64,000 bases of DNA, taken from the NCBI GenBank assembly GCA_001939145.1, contig LSRX01000784.1, positions 221,848-285,847 on the forward strand, written 5' to 3'. Under the pieces are notes generated by a model. The model saw only the letters and a list, made by a program, of their open reading frames with translations. It did no database searches and was not told the DNA's origin. The number at the start of each line of letters is the position of its first letter. Within the stretch, counting starts at the first letter, position 1. The DNA comes from Symbiodinium microadriaticum (Eukaryota > Sar > Dinophyceae > Suessiales > Symbiodiniaceae). Made by a program: the position numbers and the translations under genes. Positions 20,801 through 28,439 of the stretch are shown in pieces.

Positions 20801-23051
20801 AAGGATGTGCCACTTTGGCCAACAGCGAAACAAAAGCCGACAGCAGGCCTGTCGGCCACTTTCCTGTACGGTGAACCAAATTGAAGATATCGGCCAACAT
20901 TTGATATTCCGCAGGCCCACAGGCGCGAAGCTCCGTGTTGGAAAAACCGTCCATGCCTCGGGCCTTGCGCGCAGGCAACTGACGTATAACCAACTCGACC
21001 TCAGCGGGGGTGATGGTCTCCTCGAAAGTCGGGATCTGTGGCAGCCCTTCAAGCAGACTTAACGCCGAATCAAGGTCAGGCGCTGCAGTCGGCTGCCAGT
21101 ATTGCTGCCAAAAATCCTGAACCTTACCAGCAATGTACTGGGTATCCGTCGTCCACGATATCTGTTGCGCTGTACCATGCTGCAGATCAGATGTGGTGGA
21201 ACAATTCAAGATGGCCCCTTTAGGGGAGTCTCGAAGCACACGGACCACACGACTCGCAGGTGCTGTGCCCACGATTAAGCAAGCATCGGGTGGAGTAACG
21301 ACCCCATCAGTAAAGCGAATCTGAGCCAACTCACCTTTGCGAGCTCGAAGAAGTTGAAAGGTCCTAGGCCGGGTGATCGACAACGAATCCAGAGTGCCCA
21401 ACGGCACAGGTTTAACAGAAGCCGAATGGAGTCGACCTCCCTTGTGCCAATCATCCTGCATACATCGAGCAATGTTGGCACGCTGATGCTTGAGATGATG
21501 AGCTTGCCAGAGAGTGGACTCAAACTGCAAAGCCTCTTTGACCTTTTTCAACCACGAGATGTCTGGCACATCATACGGAATATATGGGACGATGTCATTG
21601 TCCAGGAGCCACCGGGGGAAGGTGGGGCGAAAACCCTTGGAATTAAAGATCAGTTCCCACAAGATCACACATTTGGGAGCTCCAGGATGTCGTTCTGAAA
21701 GAGTATGCAGCTCACAAACCCATTGCAGAACACGAGATTTCTGACGATGGCCAACTCCTGCCTGGGCCACCGATTGCTCCGAAGATCCATGGAGGCTCTG
21801 CGGCGCCTGAAGAACTATCTTACCCCGGGCACGACCTCGATATGCTGATGGCATGTCATGGTGGTGGTGCTCTTGGAAGCTGATCGCACACTTATGCTCG
21901 AAGTGTTTGGCAAACAACACGAGTGCCTGGTCTACATCTTCCTGCTCAAGAGCAGACTGGAAAAGCCGAGAGATAGCCGGGTCATTGGACTGATCTGCCA
22001 ATGTTTGTAAAATTGCTGGCTGTGCATCGAAACTGCGAGGAAATGTCCATGTGGGGATACGATCCACCACCGTTTGCCAATCGAAAGTAGCTGTCAAAGT
22101 GGCATGATCTGTGTAACCACATGGATCAATCATCAGAGTTTGAAAAGCTCTAGCTGCAACCTCATTACAGACAATATAATCCAAGCGACTGGTGCCTTTG
22201 TAAGTAGGATCAGGTTCACAGCCCATCAACGTTGCCGAACGAGCTGCAACATCAACAAAGCCCCTGGAGACTGCTGCTTGCCACGAGGATAGCTCGTTCA
22301 GATCACAATTGAAGTCTCCCGCAATGATGACCGGGACCTTAAACCCACTGGCCATATGAAAGACCTGGCTGAAGAGTTTGTCATTCTTGGCAACAGAGTC
22401 CACAATCCCCGAATGAAAACCATACACAGCAATAACCCGGACTTGATGACCTGGAAGCTGCAGAAGAGAATCCGAGACGCGACCTGTTGTGAAAACTGGA
22501 CCTTCCCAGTGTCCCTCCAAGGATGTACTGCGGGCTTTGGACATACAAAGAGTACCAGTTGCAACTGGACGACCAACCACATCTGGACCACCGGACTGCT
22601 TTGACGGTGCTGGAGCAGAAAAGACAACATGAGTTGCACGCTTCCTCATCTGCTTCAAGATCTTACCCTGTCCATTTTTTGTTGCTGTTGTTTCTGTCCA
22701 CACATGACAATCTGCCTGGAAACGAAAATCCTCAATATGTTTGGATGCGGAGACGATGTTCCGAACCTCAAGGGCCCACGGACCAGGGTTGGCCGCTTGT
22801 CCCACACAAACTCCATGAAGATAATTCCAATCACTGGCCACATGGACACTACCCGCCACAAAAAACCAAGGATCCCAGAGACAGACTGAGGCCTCCAAGA
22901 TACAAGGACCGTAACACACATGCATGATACTGCCACAAATTTTGCACCCACAGCAAGCATCTGTAGGAAAAGGTTGTATGAATTGAAATACGGCTGTACC
23001 ACGGCAATCACTGGCATGCGAAACTCCAGCTGTGTTGCTGTCATAGTACAT
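17880..23051 (-). CDS. ORF2: endonuclease - reverse transcriptase - RNase H polyprotein
   Basis: 1723 residues from ATG at 23049-23051. An apurinic-type (exonuclease-endonuclease-phosphatase) endonuclease spans about 100-325: VWTE (~117-120), AGDFNCDLNE (~244-253), SRLDYIV (~289-295) and YTDHATL (~313-319), so the Glu, Asp/Asn and Asp-His catalytic set is present. The reverse transcriptase spans about 650-1000: SLDLSKAYNTIPR (motif A, D825), SRTGVPEGCPIAVP (motif B, ~878-891), SYVDNW (motif C, D918-N919). A CCHC knuckle C-x2-C-x7-H-x4-C is at 1234-1250. RNase H lies at about 1305-1460: FTDGST (D1312), RAEL (E1356), YIDNSA (D1375), GNEGAD (D1450). This is the expected domain set for target-primed reverse transcription with a cellular-type RNase H. 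Oddities: Asn in place of the second motif C Asp; a Cys-rich N-terminus (C33-C50) and an AANPGP string at ~86-91. The last 250 residues after RNase H match nothing I know. Same frame as ORF1, separated by one UGA. Confidence 0.95.
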   Translation of the reverse strand: MYYDSNTAGVSHASDCRGTAVFQFIQPFPTDACCGCKICGSIMHVCYGPCILEASVCLWDPWFFVAGSVHVASDWNYLHGVCVGQAANPGPWALEVRNIVSASKHIEDFRFQADCHVWTETTATKNGQGKILKQMRKRATHVVFSAPAPSKQSGGPDVVGRPVATGTLCMSKARSTSLEGHWEGPVFTTGRVSDSLLQLPGHQVRVIAVYGFHSGIVDSVAKNDKLFSQVFHMASGFKVPVIIAGDFNCDLNELSSWQAAVSRGFVDVAARSATLMGCEPDPTYKGTSRLDYIVCNEVAARAFQTLMIDPCGYTDHATLTATFDWQTVVDRIPTWTFPRSFDAQPAILQTLADQSNDPAISRLFQSALEQEDVDQALVLFAKHFEHKCAISFQEHHHHDMPSAYRGRARGKIVLQAPQSLHGSSEQSVAQAGVGHRQKSRVLQWVCELHTLSERHPGAPKCVILWELIFNSKGFRPTFPRWLLDNDIVPYIPYDVPDISWLKKVKEALQFESTLWQAHHLKHQRANIARCMQDDWHKGGRLHSASVKPVPLGTLDSLSITRPRTFQLLRARKGELAQIRFTDGVVTPPDACLIVGTAPASRVVRVLRDSPKGAILNCSTTSDLQHGTAQQISWTTDTQYIAGKVQDFWQQYWQPTAAPDLDSALSLLEGLPQIPTFEETITPAEVELVIRQLPARKARGMDGFSNTELRACGPAEYQMLADIFNLVHRTGKWPTGLLSAFVSLLAKVAHPSVPKDGRPITILPTLYRVWAKIISKKIFAAIVEHLPVDIFGSVPGRSAMDAAWELQCQLEEALAADGDLVGVSLDLSKAYNTIPRDFICALARRCGWPESIIGAYMAYLNSFQRFFKLHGGFHAPTLSRTGVPEGCPIAVPVMIMLTWAVTAHVTHQLPDTRMLSYVDNWTLTAGCLPDLQQQMDRMLWSTRVLGLLLNPQKTRAFATNASLRAQLARVSFAGCSLQVHQRHDDLGVVFTSTHQVQSSTLHARLQANESKMQKLRIMPWSATRKQQVLLRTILPALTYGVSFASSPMTYLATLRGKMSAAVWGKHHHRDHFLAPLMGSALPAEPFLLIFRIRLADMRRAVCRAATRTTQQWNAALLRPRSSGPLHYFHQFCRLVGIQPQLDLLLQFPDGSTLHVGASDRRAIMIGVEKAWFQQVAAKVTSKLGLQDLDTVDFHWSQRLRKATKVPLHILGAFVSNAALQTGQKIKFLSETESRCRYCGAADTSRHRLLECEHFAPARQGLPVSDMQQWPALLLERGLHRLPISMQRWDEYLQALPWPPLDEIFDEKVHLFTDGSTASPHSVPVSAWSVIVLEESSFEAVKVAAGVVPGHQTNYRAELFAVMVAIASAECATVYIDNSAVLRGVLRLQSQGWISLYWEKQPEYELWWQVWSLFRQKVPAAWSFRHVKSHRQLCADMSAFDRWTWHGNEGADKAAKQANSARSADVLQLHRQACHAWYTHLQRARAVAALQEGVLKGSSSQGSARSPGSVPSGLGSSDLQLGDVLPSLHLTEQAEYPDALLGPRFIWMLHQWWMSQSFHACPAGYSVAELYMCFAEQTGWMSPQNLAKWPPESLPFRWRTAVQTAFVAEVDYEGLSYSEVSFSKQLTVFLHALKFFAQRQALDLRFDRRPVLDFVDSFEPVATICCAPGVAVDMRSEFIRRSGHCWKRFKSSPYRPQSSPKECPIAVVHPLTTWNRYYARRKSLR

Positions 23052-23099
23052 ATCATATATGCAACTGCCGTGGTGAAGCCGAAAGAGGCCCTCTGTTCA
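23052..23099 (-). other. In-frame UGA and 15 sense codons joining ORF1 to ORF2
   Basis: The ORF1 frame ends with TGA at 23097-23099. The next 45 bases contain no stop in that frame and lead directly into the ORF2 ATG. Without the UGA the two would be one frame of more than 3,100 codons. Either stop readthrough, reinitiation at the nearby ATG, or a point mutation in a formerly continuous frame would explain this. Confidence 0.85.
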
Positions 23100-26000
23100 G
23101 GCGGTCCGCAAGGCTTTAGGATCGTTTGTAGGGGTGGCATCTGGCGAGCGTTTCGCCAAAAAAGATCGTAGTTCCTTGCTCTGGCTTTCCATAGCAACAG
23201 CAAGAGCTGCCGTAAGGTCTGCCTTCGTGACCAAAGCAGCGCTGAGCTGTTGCACTGAAGATTCCACCTGAGCAACACGGTGGTCGTGTTTGACTGCCAA
23301 AGCCTCCAGTTCCATAGCCGTAGAGGATATAGCGGCTTGAACTTCCTGAACCCTGGCATTCACCTGATTCAGCGCATGCTGCACCTGGACCTGGAAATCG
23401 CTGAGCTTGGTGTGGATCTCGTCCTTAAACTCGGCCATCAAAGACCGAGCTGTGATAAGCGGGCCTGGAGCGACTTCCATACCAGGGTCGGGCATCATGG
23501 CAGGCGCCTGCCACTTGCCCCGGGCTAAGTCGGTAGCGAAGGATTTGCGGAACGCTGGAGGGGCTGCAAGTACCATCTGCTCCGGACTGGGAACACGTTT
23601 GGCCGATTGGCTGGTAATGAGAACTGGCTTGCCAGCGAACTCAAAGACATCGGTGGGAGGAGCATCCTCAGAGGCTGCACCCAGGAGCCACACGGTGGCC
23701 GAAAGCTGTTTGAGAGGCACAGCTCGCCACTGCAGTTCATTCACGATCTTCTGCACCGCTGCTTTGTCAGAGTGAGCAGGGAGAGGAGCCATTGTCCATT
23801 TTTTCTCGACCACAATGTCCGTAAGGATGCCCTGCGAGCTCCACTGTGGCTCCAACTTCTGCCGGATACCAGCATAGTCAGCTGCCCTGACTCTGACACC
23901 CAGAGTGTCACGACCACGGACAACCCCCAGGATTTCAGGGTACGTTCGCTGGACAGTCATGGCCCGATCGAGGTCCAGGTGCTCCAACCAAATGACTCGG
24001 AATCGACCTGTCAAATCCGTGTCGCCATGGGACTTCGGGATGACAAAGACACCACTTTTCCCTGACTGTCGGAGGAACCCCTCGTAGTTATCATCCGACA
24101 GCTTGGTAAACATGTGCCAGGTGGCAGCAGTTTCAGGAGTAGCTTCTCGCCTGCCAGCAAAGAAGCGCCGAGACCAAGTGGCTGTCATGGCCCTTTGCAA
24201 TCCTTCGATGGAGTTCCACACGAAGCGGAGGGGGTTTCGGCTGACCACCTCCCAATTGGTCTGAAATTGCTTGCGAATTTCAATGGCCAGGGTCACGGTG
24301 TTGGCCAACTGAAGGTTAACCCGATGAGCGGCCTCCCGAGTCTTGGCGGCTTTCTGCCCAAAGTTGACGATGAAACCTCGAAGGAGGACCTTCTGATCAC
24401 CATGCATCGCTGCAAAGGAAATGGCCTGGCTAGGCAAGGACCCAGACTCTGGAGCTCTCGGAGAGATCACAACTGCAGCCAACTCATCCTCTGACAGATA
24501 AAGGTTAGCAGAAGCATAAGTCTGGACCTCATCAGCTCCGACCAGGGCAACACCTTTGGCATCCGCCGTGAGGTGTGACAGAATGGGCAGGGGCTGGTCT
24601 GCTTGGTCAAGGAAGAAACCCGGCATCAAAGTGATCATGGCCTGAGCCTTAGCTGGTGCCGATGAGGAGGCAGCGGCCTGCCACGGATCATTAAGCAACC
24701 ATGGGTCATCACCCTTCTCACCACGAGAGGCGGGAGGCTTGCTTTTGGAGGCCTTGAGTTCTTCAGGACGAACCAGCCGGAGCCTGTTTCCTGCAGCAGC
24801 CTTGAGGGATCGCCAAGGATCGGTGGAATCATAGGCTTTCTCCACAGCTGCAGTACCCAAAGTATCGAAAACGAGGGTGGCTCGGGCCACAGCATCATCA
24901 TCTGGAACACCCTTCGTCTGCAGGTGCTGAGCCAGCTTCTTGAGGAGGGCATCCTGCTTGTTGTATCCCTTAGCACCACCAGGAAGTCGAACATGGAGTC
25001 GAAGGAGGATGGGCCGACCCTCCAAGGGTTGATCGGCCGGAACAGCATGGCCATTCACCGTAGCCCACAAGGTGTCGATGTGGGGAAGTGGGAGGTGACT
25101 AACCCAGTCGCGCCAGGTCTGACCAGGCCAAGGCAACGGCAACAACTGAAAGCGACCATCCAACAAGACGACTCCACACCACGTGGTGATGGTGCCAGGC
25201 ATAACCCCGCCCAAGCCAGCTGTAGGCATGGGCTGGGCTGGCTCCAAGTTGAGAGTTTCTTCGAGGATGCGAATGCCTTCATCTGGGGCATCGAGTTGGC
25301 GAAGAGCCTCTTGCCACGATGGCAGCTTGCGGACCACAGCACCAGCCTGGAGGGTGAGCACGGTGAGCTCCCGAAGTTCAATCTGATGATGGAAAAGGCG
25401 ATAACCTGCCCGACGCTCTGATTCATCGAGAAACTCATGCCGCCACCCTTCGCCACTCTGAGTGGGTCGGCACATGCGAACAACTTCCCCACGAGGAGAC
25501 TGACATAGCACTGGCACTCGGCCACTTTGGATTTCTTCCTCCGGCACGACGAGGATGTAGGCTTCAGTGGCCTTTCGCAGGTTGGGGTAGGTAGAATCGC
25601 CCCAAAACACTCGCGCTTGGCTGGCCACTTCATATCCCATGTGCCGGATCATTGACATGATGTAGGCCACATCATAGAATTGAGCTCGCCGAACAGTGGC
25701 ACGGCCTACTGGAAAGCTAAGAGCCGTGATCAGCTCCCACTCTGCCTCGATATCACATCGAAGCTGCCAGTTCCAATGTGGAAGGACAGGGAGAGCATGG
25801 TCCTCCAACTGCAAGGCCACCTCTTCATGAATAGCACTAATCGTGTTCTGGGCCTTCTGTTCATGGCAAGCTCGGCAAGAGAGGCGCCCTCCGGTACATC
25901 GAGCACAACGATCAGCCACACAGATAGTACAACCGATCCGACGACACAATGCACAAAGACGAAGTTGTCGTGTCATACCCCTAGTAAGGCAACGAGGGCA

Positions 26001-27326
26001 TGCATCATCATCTCGACGAAGACGGGCACGATGCACGTGATCTCCATGATTAAAGGTCCAATCGTCGCTCAGGAGCTCCTGGTTCTTGAAGAATCGAGTG
26101 TCATCGGGGAGCGCAGCTCGGATGAAGTAAAGGATGACAGTGGGGGCATCCCTGCAGTCCACATGCTCAGTCAACCCACTGTCCACATCCTCCACCACAT
26201 AAGCTGCCACCCCCACAGTAGGAGGTTCGTCTGTCAATTGCCTGGCTTCGGCAGCAGCAGACGTGCTTTGCACCACCTGGAAGTGAGATGGTTGACACCG
26301 ATCAGCAAGACATCGATGGCAGGCAATCATGCAACAGGACGGGCAAGCCAACATCAACGGTGCATTGCTATGTTCTCCACAATGAGGACACCGAACAGGA
26401 GCCATAGGGCGAGGACGTCGGCTATGCAAAGCCTGGTGACTGAGCCCGAAGTCAGTGATGATGACTGCATCCATGGTAGCACGAGCTGCTCGAAGGCGTT
26501 GAACCATTGGTACGAAGATCTCACCACAAACATCGCCCTGCTGGTGCAAGCAAGCCTGTTCTGCATGGGCCATGAGGAAGGCCGCCTGGAAAGGAGAAGT
26601 CGATGCACCAAGTACATGGTACGCCTCATCCTCATGCATAGGCAAAATGGTGGTACCCGGGAAACCCAGGGCCATACAAGCTTCGAAGCAGGAGGCCCAA
26701 CGAACATCCCCGTGGGCATCTTTGATGAGCCAGGACGGTAAGCCTGACTGAGCCAATTGATCGCGAGGATAATCACAAGAACTCCGATGGGCTGGGGCGA
26801 TAGCCGGCCAAACTGACCCATTGGCCTGAATCCGAAAGGGCAGTGCTCCACAAGAGGCTCCGGGTGAACACCGTGTCCATGGAGGAAGAAGCTCGGGGTC
26901 GTTGAGGACAACAAACTCACCCTCAGTGACCTCCACTTTTGCTCGCTGAGATTGTGTGAAGGTAGTAAGGCAATGAATAGCATCCTGGAAGACCTCCGGC
27001 TCGACAAAGTGACGGTGAAGGCCTCTGCCTAGATCATCCCAACGGTGCACATGCAAGGTGTTCAGGTACACTCCCAGCCATCGCCGACGAGTCGTGAAGC
27101 TAAGGCTGCCCAGATCATGGATGCCTGCGCACGACAGGCGGTATCCTGAGGCAACCATACTCGCATGGAAATCCTCGAACTCGTCATGCTTGTTGAAGCC
27201 TGCCACCTGCTCAATAAGCACTGCGGCAGGCTGGGTCAAACGAACAATTTGCACCATTCGCACCATGCAGATGCCACCCTCCATTGCCGTGCCCGATCTT
27301 GTAGAAGATTTGCGACCAGCCAGCAT
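23097..27326 (-). CDS. ORF1: methyltransferase C-terminal half, twin Cys-rich modules, ORF1-type region, coiled coil
   Basis: The frame is 1409 residues from an ATG that is probably not a real start, because the homologous protein continues from the upstream frame. Residues 20-90 hold C5 methyltransferase motif VI (IEQVAGF, ~38-44) and motif VIII (FTTRRRWLGVYL, ~77-88). After a variable target-recognition-like stretch, RWASCFEACMALGFPGTTIL (~209-228) and YHVLGASTSPFQAAFLMAHA (~236-255) correspond to motifs IX and X. Two Cys-rich, probably zinc-binding modules follow: C313-C344 and C443-C487, both containing C-x2-C pairs and an ADRC signature. Residues 500-1290 are unrecognised, with a GGAKGYNKQDALLKKLAQHL segment near 783-802. 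About 1295-1390 is an Ala/Gln/Glu-rich coiled coil, the kind of multimerisation element common in LINE ORF1 proteins. It sits directly upstream of ORF2 in the same frame. Expected role: RNA/DNA binding plus methylation of the element's own DNA. The methyltransferase is broken here. Confidence 0.88.
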   Translation of the reverse strand: MLAGRKSSTRSGTAMEGGICMVRMVQIVRLTQPAAVLIEQVAGFNKHDEFEDFHASMVASGYRLSCAGIHDLGSLSFTTRRRWLGVYLNTLHVHRWDDLGRGLHRHFVEPEVFQDAIHCLTTFTQSQRAKVEVTEGEFVVLNDPELLPPWTRCSPGASCGALPFRIQANGSVWPAIAPAHRSSCDYPRDQLAQSGLPSWLIKDAHGDVRWASCFEACMALGFPGTTILPMHEDEAYHVLGASTSPFQAAFLMAHAEQACLHQQGDVCGEIFVPMVQRLRAARATMDAVIITDFGLSHQALHSRRPRPMAPVRCPHCGEHSNAPLMLACPSCCMIACHRCLADRCQPSHFQVVQSTSAAAEARQLTDEPPTVGVAAYVVEDVDSGLTEHVDCRDAPTVILYFIRAALPDDTRFFKNQELLSDDWTFNHGDHVHRARLRRDDDACPRCLTRGMTRQLRLCALCRRIGCTICVADRCARCTGGRLSCRACHEQKAQNTISAIHEEVALQLEDHALPVLPHWNWQLRCDIEAEWELITALSFPVGRATVRRAQFYDVAYIMSMIRHMGYEVASQARVFWGDSTYPNLRKATEAYILVVPEEEIQSGRVPVLCQSPRGEVVRMCRPTQSGEGWRHEFLDESERRAGYRLFHHQIELRELTVLTLQAGAVVRKLPSWQEALRQLDAPDEGIRILEETLNLEPAQPMPTAGLGGVMPGTITTWCGVVLLDGRFQLLPLPWPGQTWRDWVSHLPLPHIDTLWATVNGHAVPADQPLEGRPILLRLHVRLPGGAKGYNKQDALLKKLAQHLQTKGVPDDDAVARATLVFDTLGTAAVEKAYDSTDPWRSLKAAAGNRLRLVRPEELKASKSKPPASRGEKGDDPWLLNDPWQAAASSSAPAKAQAMITLMPGFFLDQADQPLPILSHLTADAKGVALVGADEVQTYASANLYLSEDELAAVVISPRAPESGSLPSQAISFAAMHGDQKVLLRGFIVNFGQKAAKTREAAHRVNLQLANTVTLAIEIRKQFQTNWEVVSRNPLRFVWNSIEGLQRAMTATWSRRFFAGRREATPETAATWHMFTKLSDDNYEGFLRQSGKSGVFVIPKSHGDTDLTGRFRVIWLEHLDLDRAMTVQRTYPEILGVVRGRDTLGVRVRAADYAGIRQKLEPQWSSQGILTDIVVEKKWTMAPLPAHSDKAAVQKIVNELQWRAVPLKQLSATVWLLGAASEDAPPTDVFEFAGKPVLITSQSAKRVPSPEQMVLAAPPAFRKSFATDLARGKWQAPAMMPDPGMEVAPGPLITARSLMAEFKDEIHTKLSDFQVQVQHALNQVNARVQEVQAAISSTAMELEALAVKHDHRVAQVESSVQQLSAALVTKADLTAALAVAMESQSKELRSFLAKRSPDATPTNDPKALRTA

Positions 27327-27993
27327 AGGGCCCCGACATCACATAGATTGTAGCATCAGAAAAATGCAACAACTGCAACCATCTAAGGTCCTCTAAGCAA
27401 GTGCAAGCCACCAAAGTACTATCGCCAGGACGAGCAAACACATCGGACGGGTCGTGGATCACAAAGCCCTCATGGTTTAGACAATAATTGGCCACTGCTG
27501 CATTGTGTTTTTCGACAGCAACATCAACCTTCCAGTTGTCTGTATGTGCCATTGCTGCAGCCCATCCACCCACACCACCAGCACACAAATCAACAGTACT
27601 GAACACATGGCTGAAATGTTGCTGCCCGACCAAGCGGCAGTTGCCAGCTACAGGAGAAGACCGAGGCATCTCCACAAACCAAGCATTAGCCTCTGCATGC
27701 CAAACCGGAGCTAAAGCACCAAAAGTGACATACACATGCCCTGGTCGAAATTGCAGGTCCTCCTTGCAGAAGAGGCGAAGTGCCACATCTGTAGTCCTCA
27801 AAGTTCGGATGCCTGCATGTTCACCTAGCCCTGGAAGCTGGGGGTCAACCAAGTGTGCTGAGATCTCATTGCCAGACGTCGAAACACACCGCCAGTAAAT
27901 GACATTGTGCCGATTCCAGACTAGATTATGTGATCGAGGCACCCATGCAACCACATTTCTAACAGCTTCTTCCCAAGTGCTAGCAATTTCCAT
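27211..27993 (-). CDS. DNA (cytosine-5) methyltransferase, N-terminal half (motifs I-IV)
   Basis: 260 residues from ATG at 27991-27993, the first ATG after the element's 5' boundary. Motif I, which binds S-adenosylmethionine, is STVDLCAGGVGGW (~132-144); motif II is VDVAVEKHNAAVA (~156-168, acidic E161 expected to contact the cofactor ribose); motif IV is MSGPYAGWSQ (~219-228). In active C5 methyltransferases motif IV carries Pro-Cys after the Gly-Pro; here Pro-Cys is replaced by a single Tyr, so the nucleophile that attacks cytosine C6 is missing. After Gln228 the frame loses family likeness and stops at 27211, while the continuation (motif VI onward) is in the +1 frame starting near 27290. 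The first 125 residues are unrecognised. Best read as the 5' part of a formerly continuous protein with the 23097-27326 frame. A sequencing error could account for the frameshift, less easily for the lost cysteine. Confidence 0.85.
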   Translation of the reverse strand: MEIASTWEEAVRNVVAWVPRSHNLVWNRHNVIYWRCVSTSGNEISAHLVDPQLPGLGEHAGIRTLRTTDVALRLFCKEDLQFRPGHVYVTFGALAPVWHAEANAWFVEMPRSSPVAGNCRLVGQQHFSHVFSTVDLCAGGVGGWAAAMAHTDNWKVDVAVEKHNAAVANYCLNHEGFVIHDPSDVFARPGDSTLVACTCLEDLRWLQLLHFSDATIYVMSGPYAGWSQIFYKIGHGNGGWHLHGANGANCSFDPACRSAY

Positions 27994-28065
27994 GGCACCG
28001 ACTGGTTAGCCCGGGAGCCTGTGCCCGGTTCCAAGTTCACCCCTGGGAGGTCTCGGGCCGAGAAC
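27994..28065 (-). other. Retrotransposon 5' leader
   Basis: 72 bp between the flanking TTTAGGG array and the first ATG. The extreme 5' end on the element strand is TTCTCGGCCCGAGACC, a tight hairpin (TCTCGG/CCGAGA). A second G+C-rich inverted pair (CCGGG...CCCGG) lies 30 bp further in. No promoter motif can be recognised. Confidence 0.6.
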
Positions 28066-28275
28066 TTAGGGTTTAGGGTTTAGGGTTTAGAGGGTTTAGG
28101 GTTTAGGGGTTTAGGGTTTAGGGGGTTTAGGGTCTAGGGTTTGAGGGTTTAGGGGTTTACGGTTTATGGGGTTGAGGGTTTAGGGTCTAGGGGTTTTAGG
28201 ATTTAGGGGTTTAGGGTTTATGGGGTTTAGGTGTTTAGGGGGTTTAGGGGGTTTAGGGTCTAGGGTTTAGGGTTT
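28066..28275 (+). repeat. TTTAGGG array flanking the 5' end of the retrotransposon
   Basis: About 27 units, at first regular and then mixed with TTTAGGGG and TTTAGGGGG, in the same orientation as the array on the other side (17690-17780). This implies that the element interrupts one array. Confidence 0.9.
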
Positions 28276-28439
28276 GTCATATGCTCCATCACTGAAGCTA
28301 GAGAGCTTAATACTTGATAACTAGAATTCTGGGTTCTGGAGTACTACACTTTGTGATGTTGTTTGGACTTGTTCTTTCCAGGAACCATTCTGAAGTAAAC
28401 GGTTTCAGCTTTTCTCGTTGGCTACTTCAAAGGCACACT

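Larger units (their letters stand above)
17781..28065 (-). mobile_element. Non-LTR retrotransposon carrying a DNA cytosine methyltransferase module
   Basis: A 10.3-kb unit, distinct in composition from the flanks (balanced G+C, no telomere-like heptamers inside), ends abruptly in TTTAGGG arrays at both sides. Order on the minus strand: 72-bp leader, methyltransferase N-half, methyltransferase C-half plus ORF1-like region, in-frame UGA, ORF2 with endonuclease, RT, CCHC and RNase H, then a 98-bp trailer. There are no long terminal repeats and no poly(A) tail; the 3' end passes straight into CCCTAAA on the element strand. Retrotransposons with captured C5 methyltransferases have been described from dinoflagellates of the genus Symbiodinium. 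Open frames of 1409 and 1723 codons imply recent insertion despite one frameshift. The 5' boundary may reflect truncation. Confidence 0.9.

Noticed and set aside
18467..27900. Numerous other open frames of 60-350 codons inside the retrotransposon (for example 19278-20129 plus, 25680-26741 plus, 23407-23775 plus)
   Set aside because: Antisense or out-of-frame shadows of ORF1, ORF2 and the methyltransferase; they carry none of the motif conservation of the main frames.
27994..28065. Self-cleaving (HDV-like) ribozyme at the retrotransposon 5' end
   Set aside because: G+C-rich hairpins are present, but I could not fit the nested double-pseudoknot layout.
17781..28065. Possibility that the 10.3-kb unit is an LTR retroelement or a host methyltransferase gene
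   Set aside because: No terminal repeats, protease or integrase; the endonuclease is of the apurinic type, and the methyltransferase frame continues into the LINE ORF1 region.
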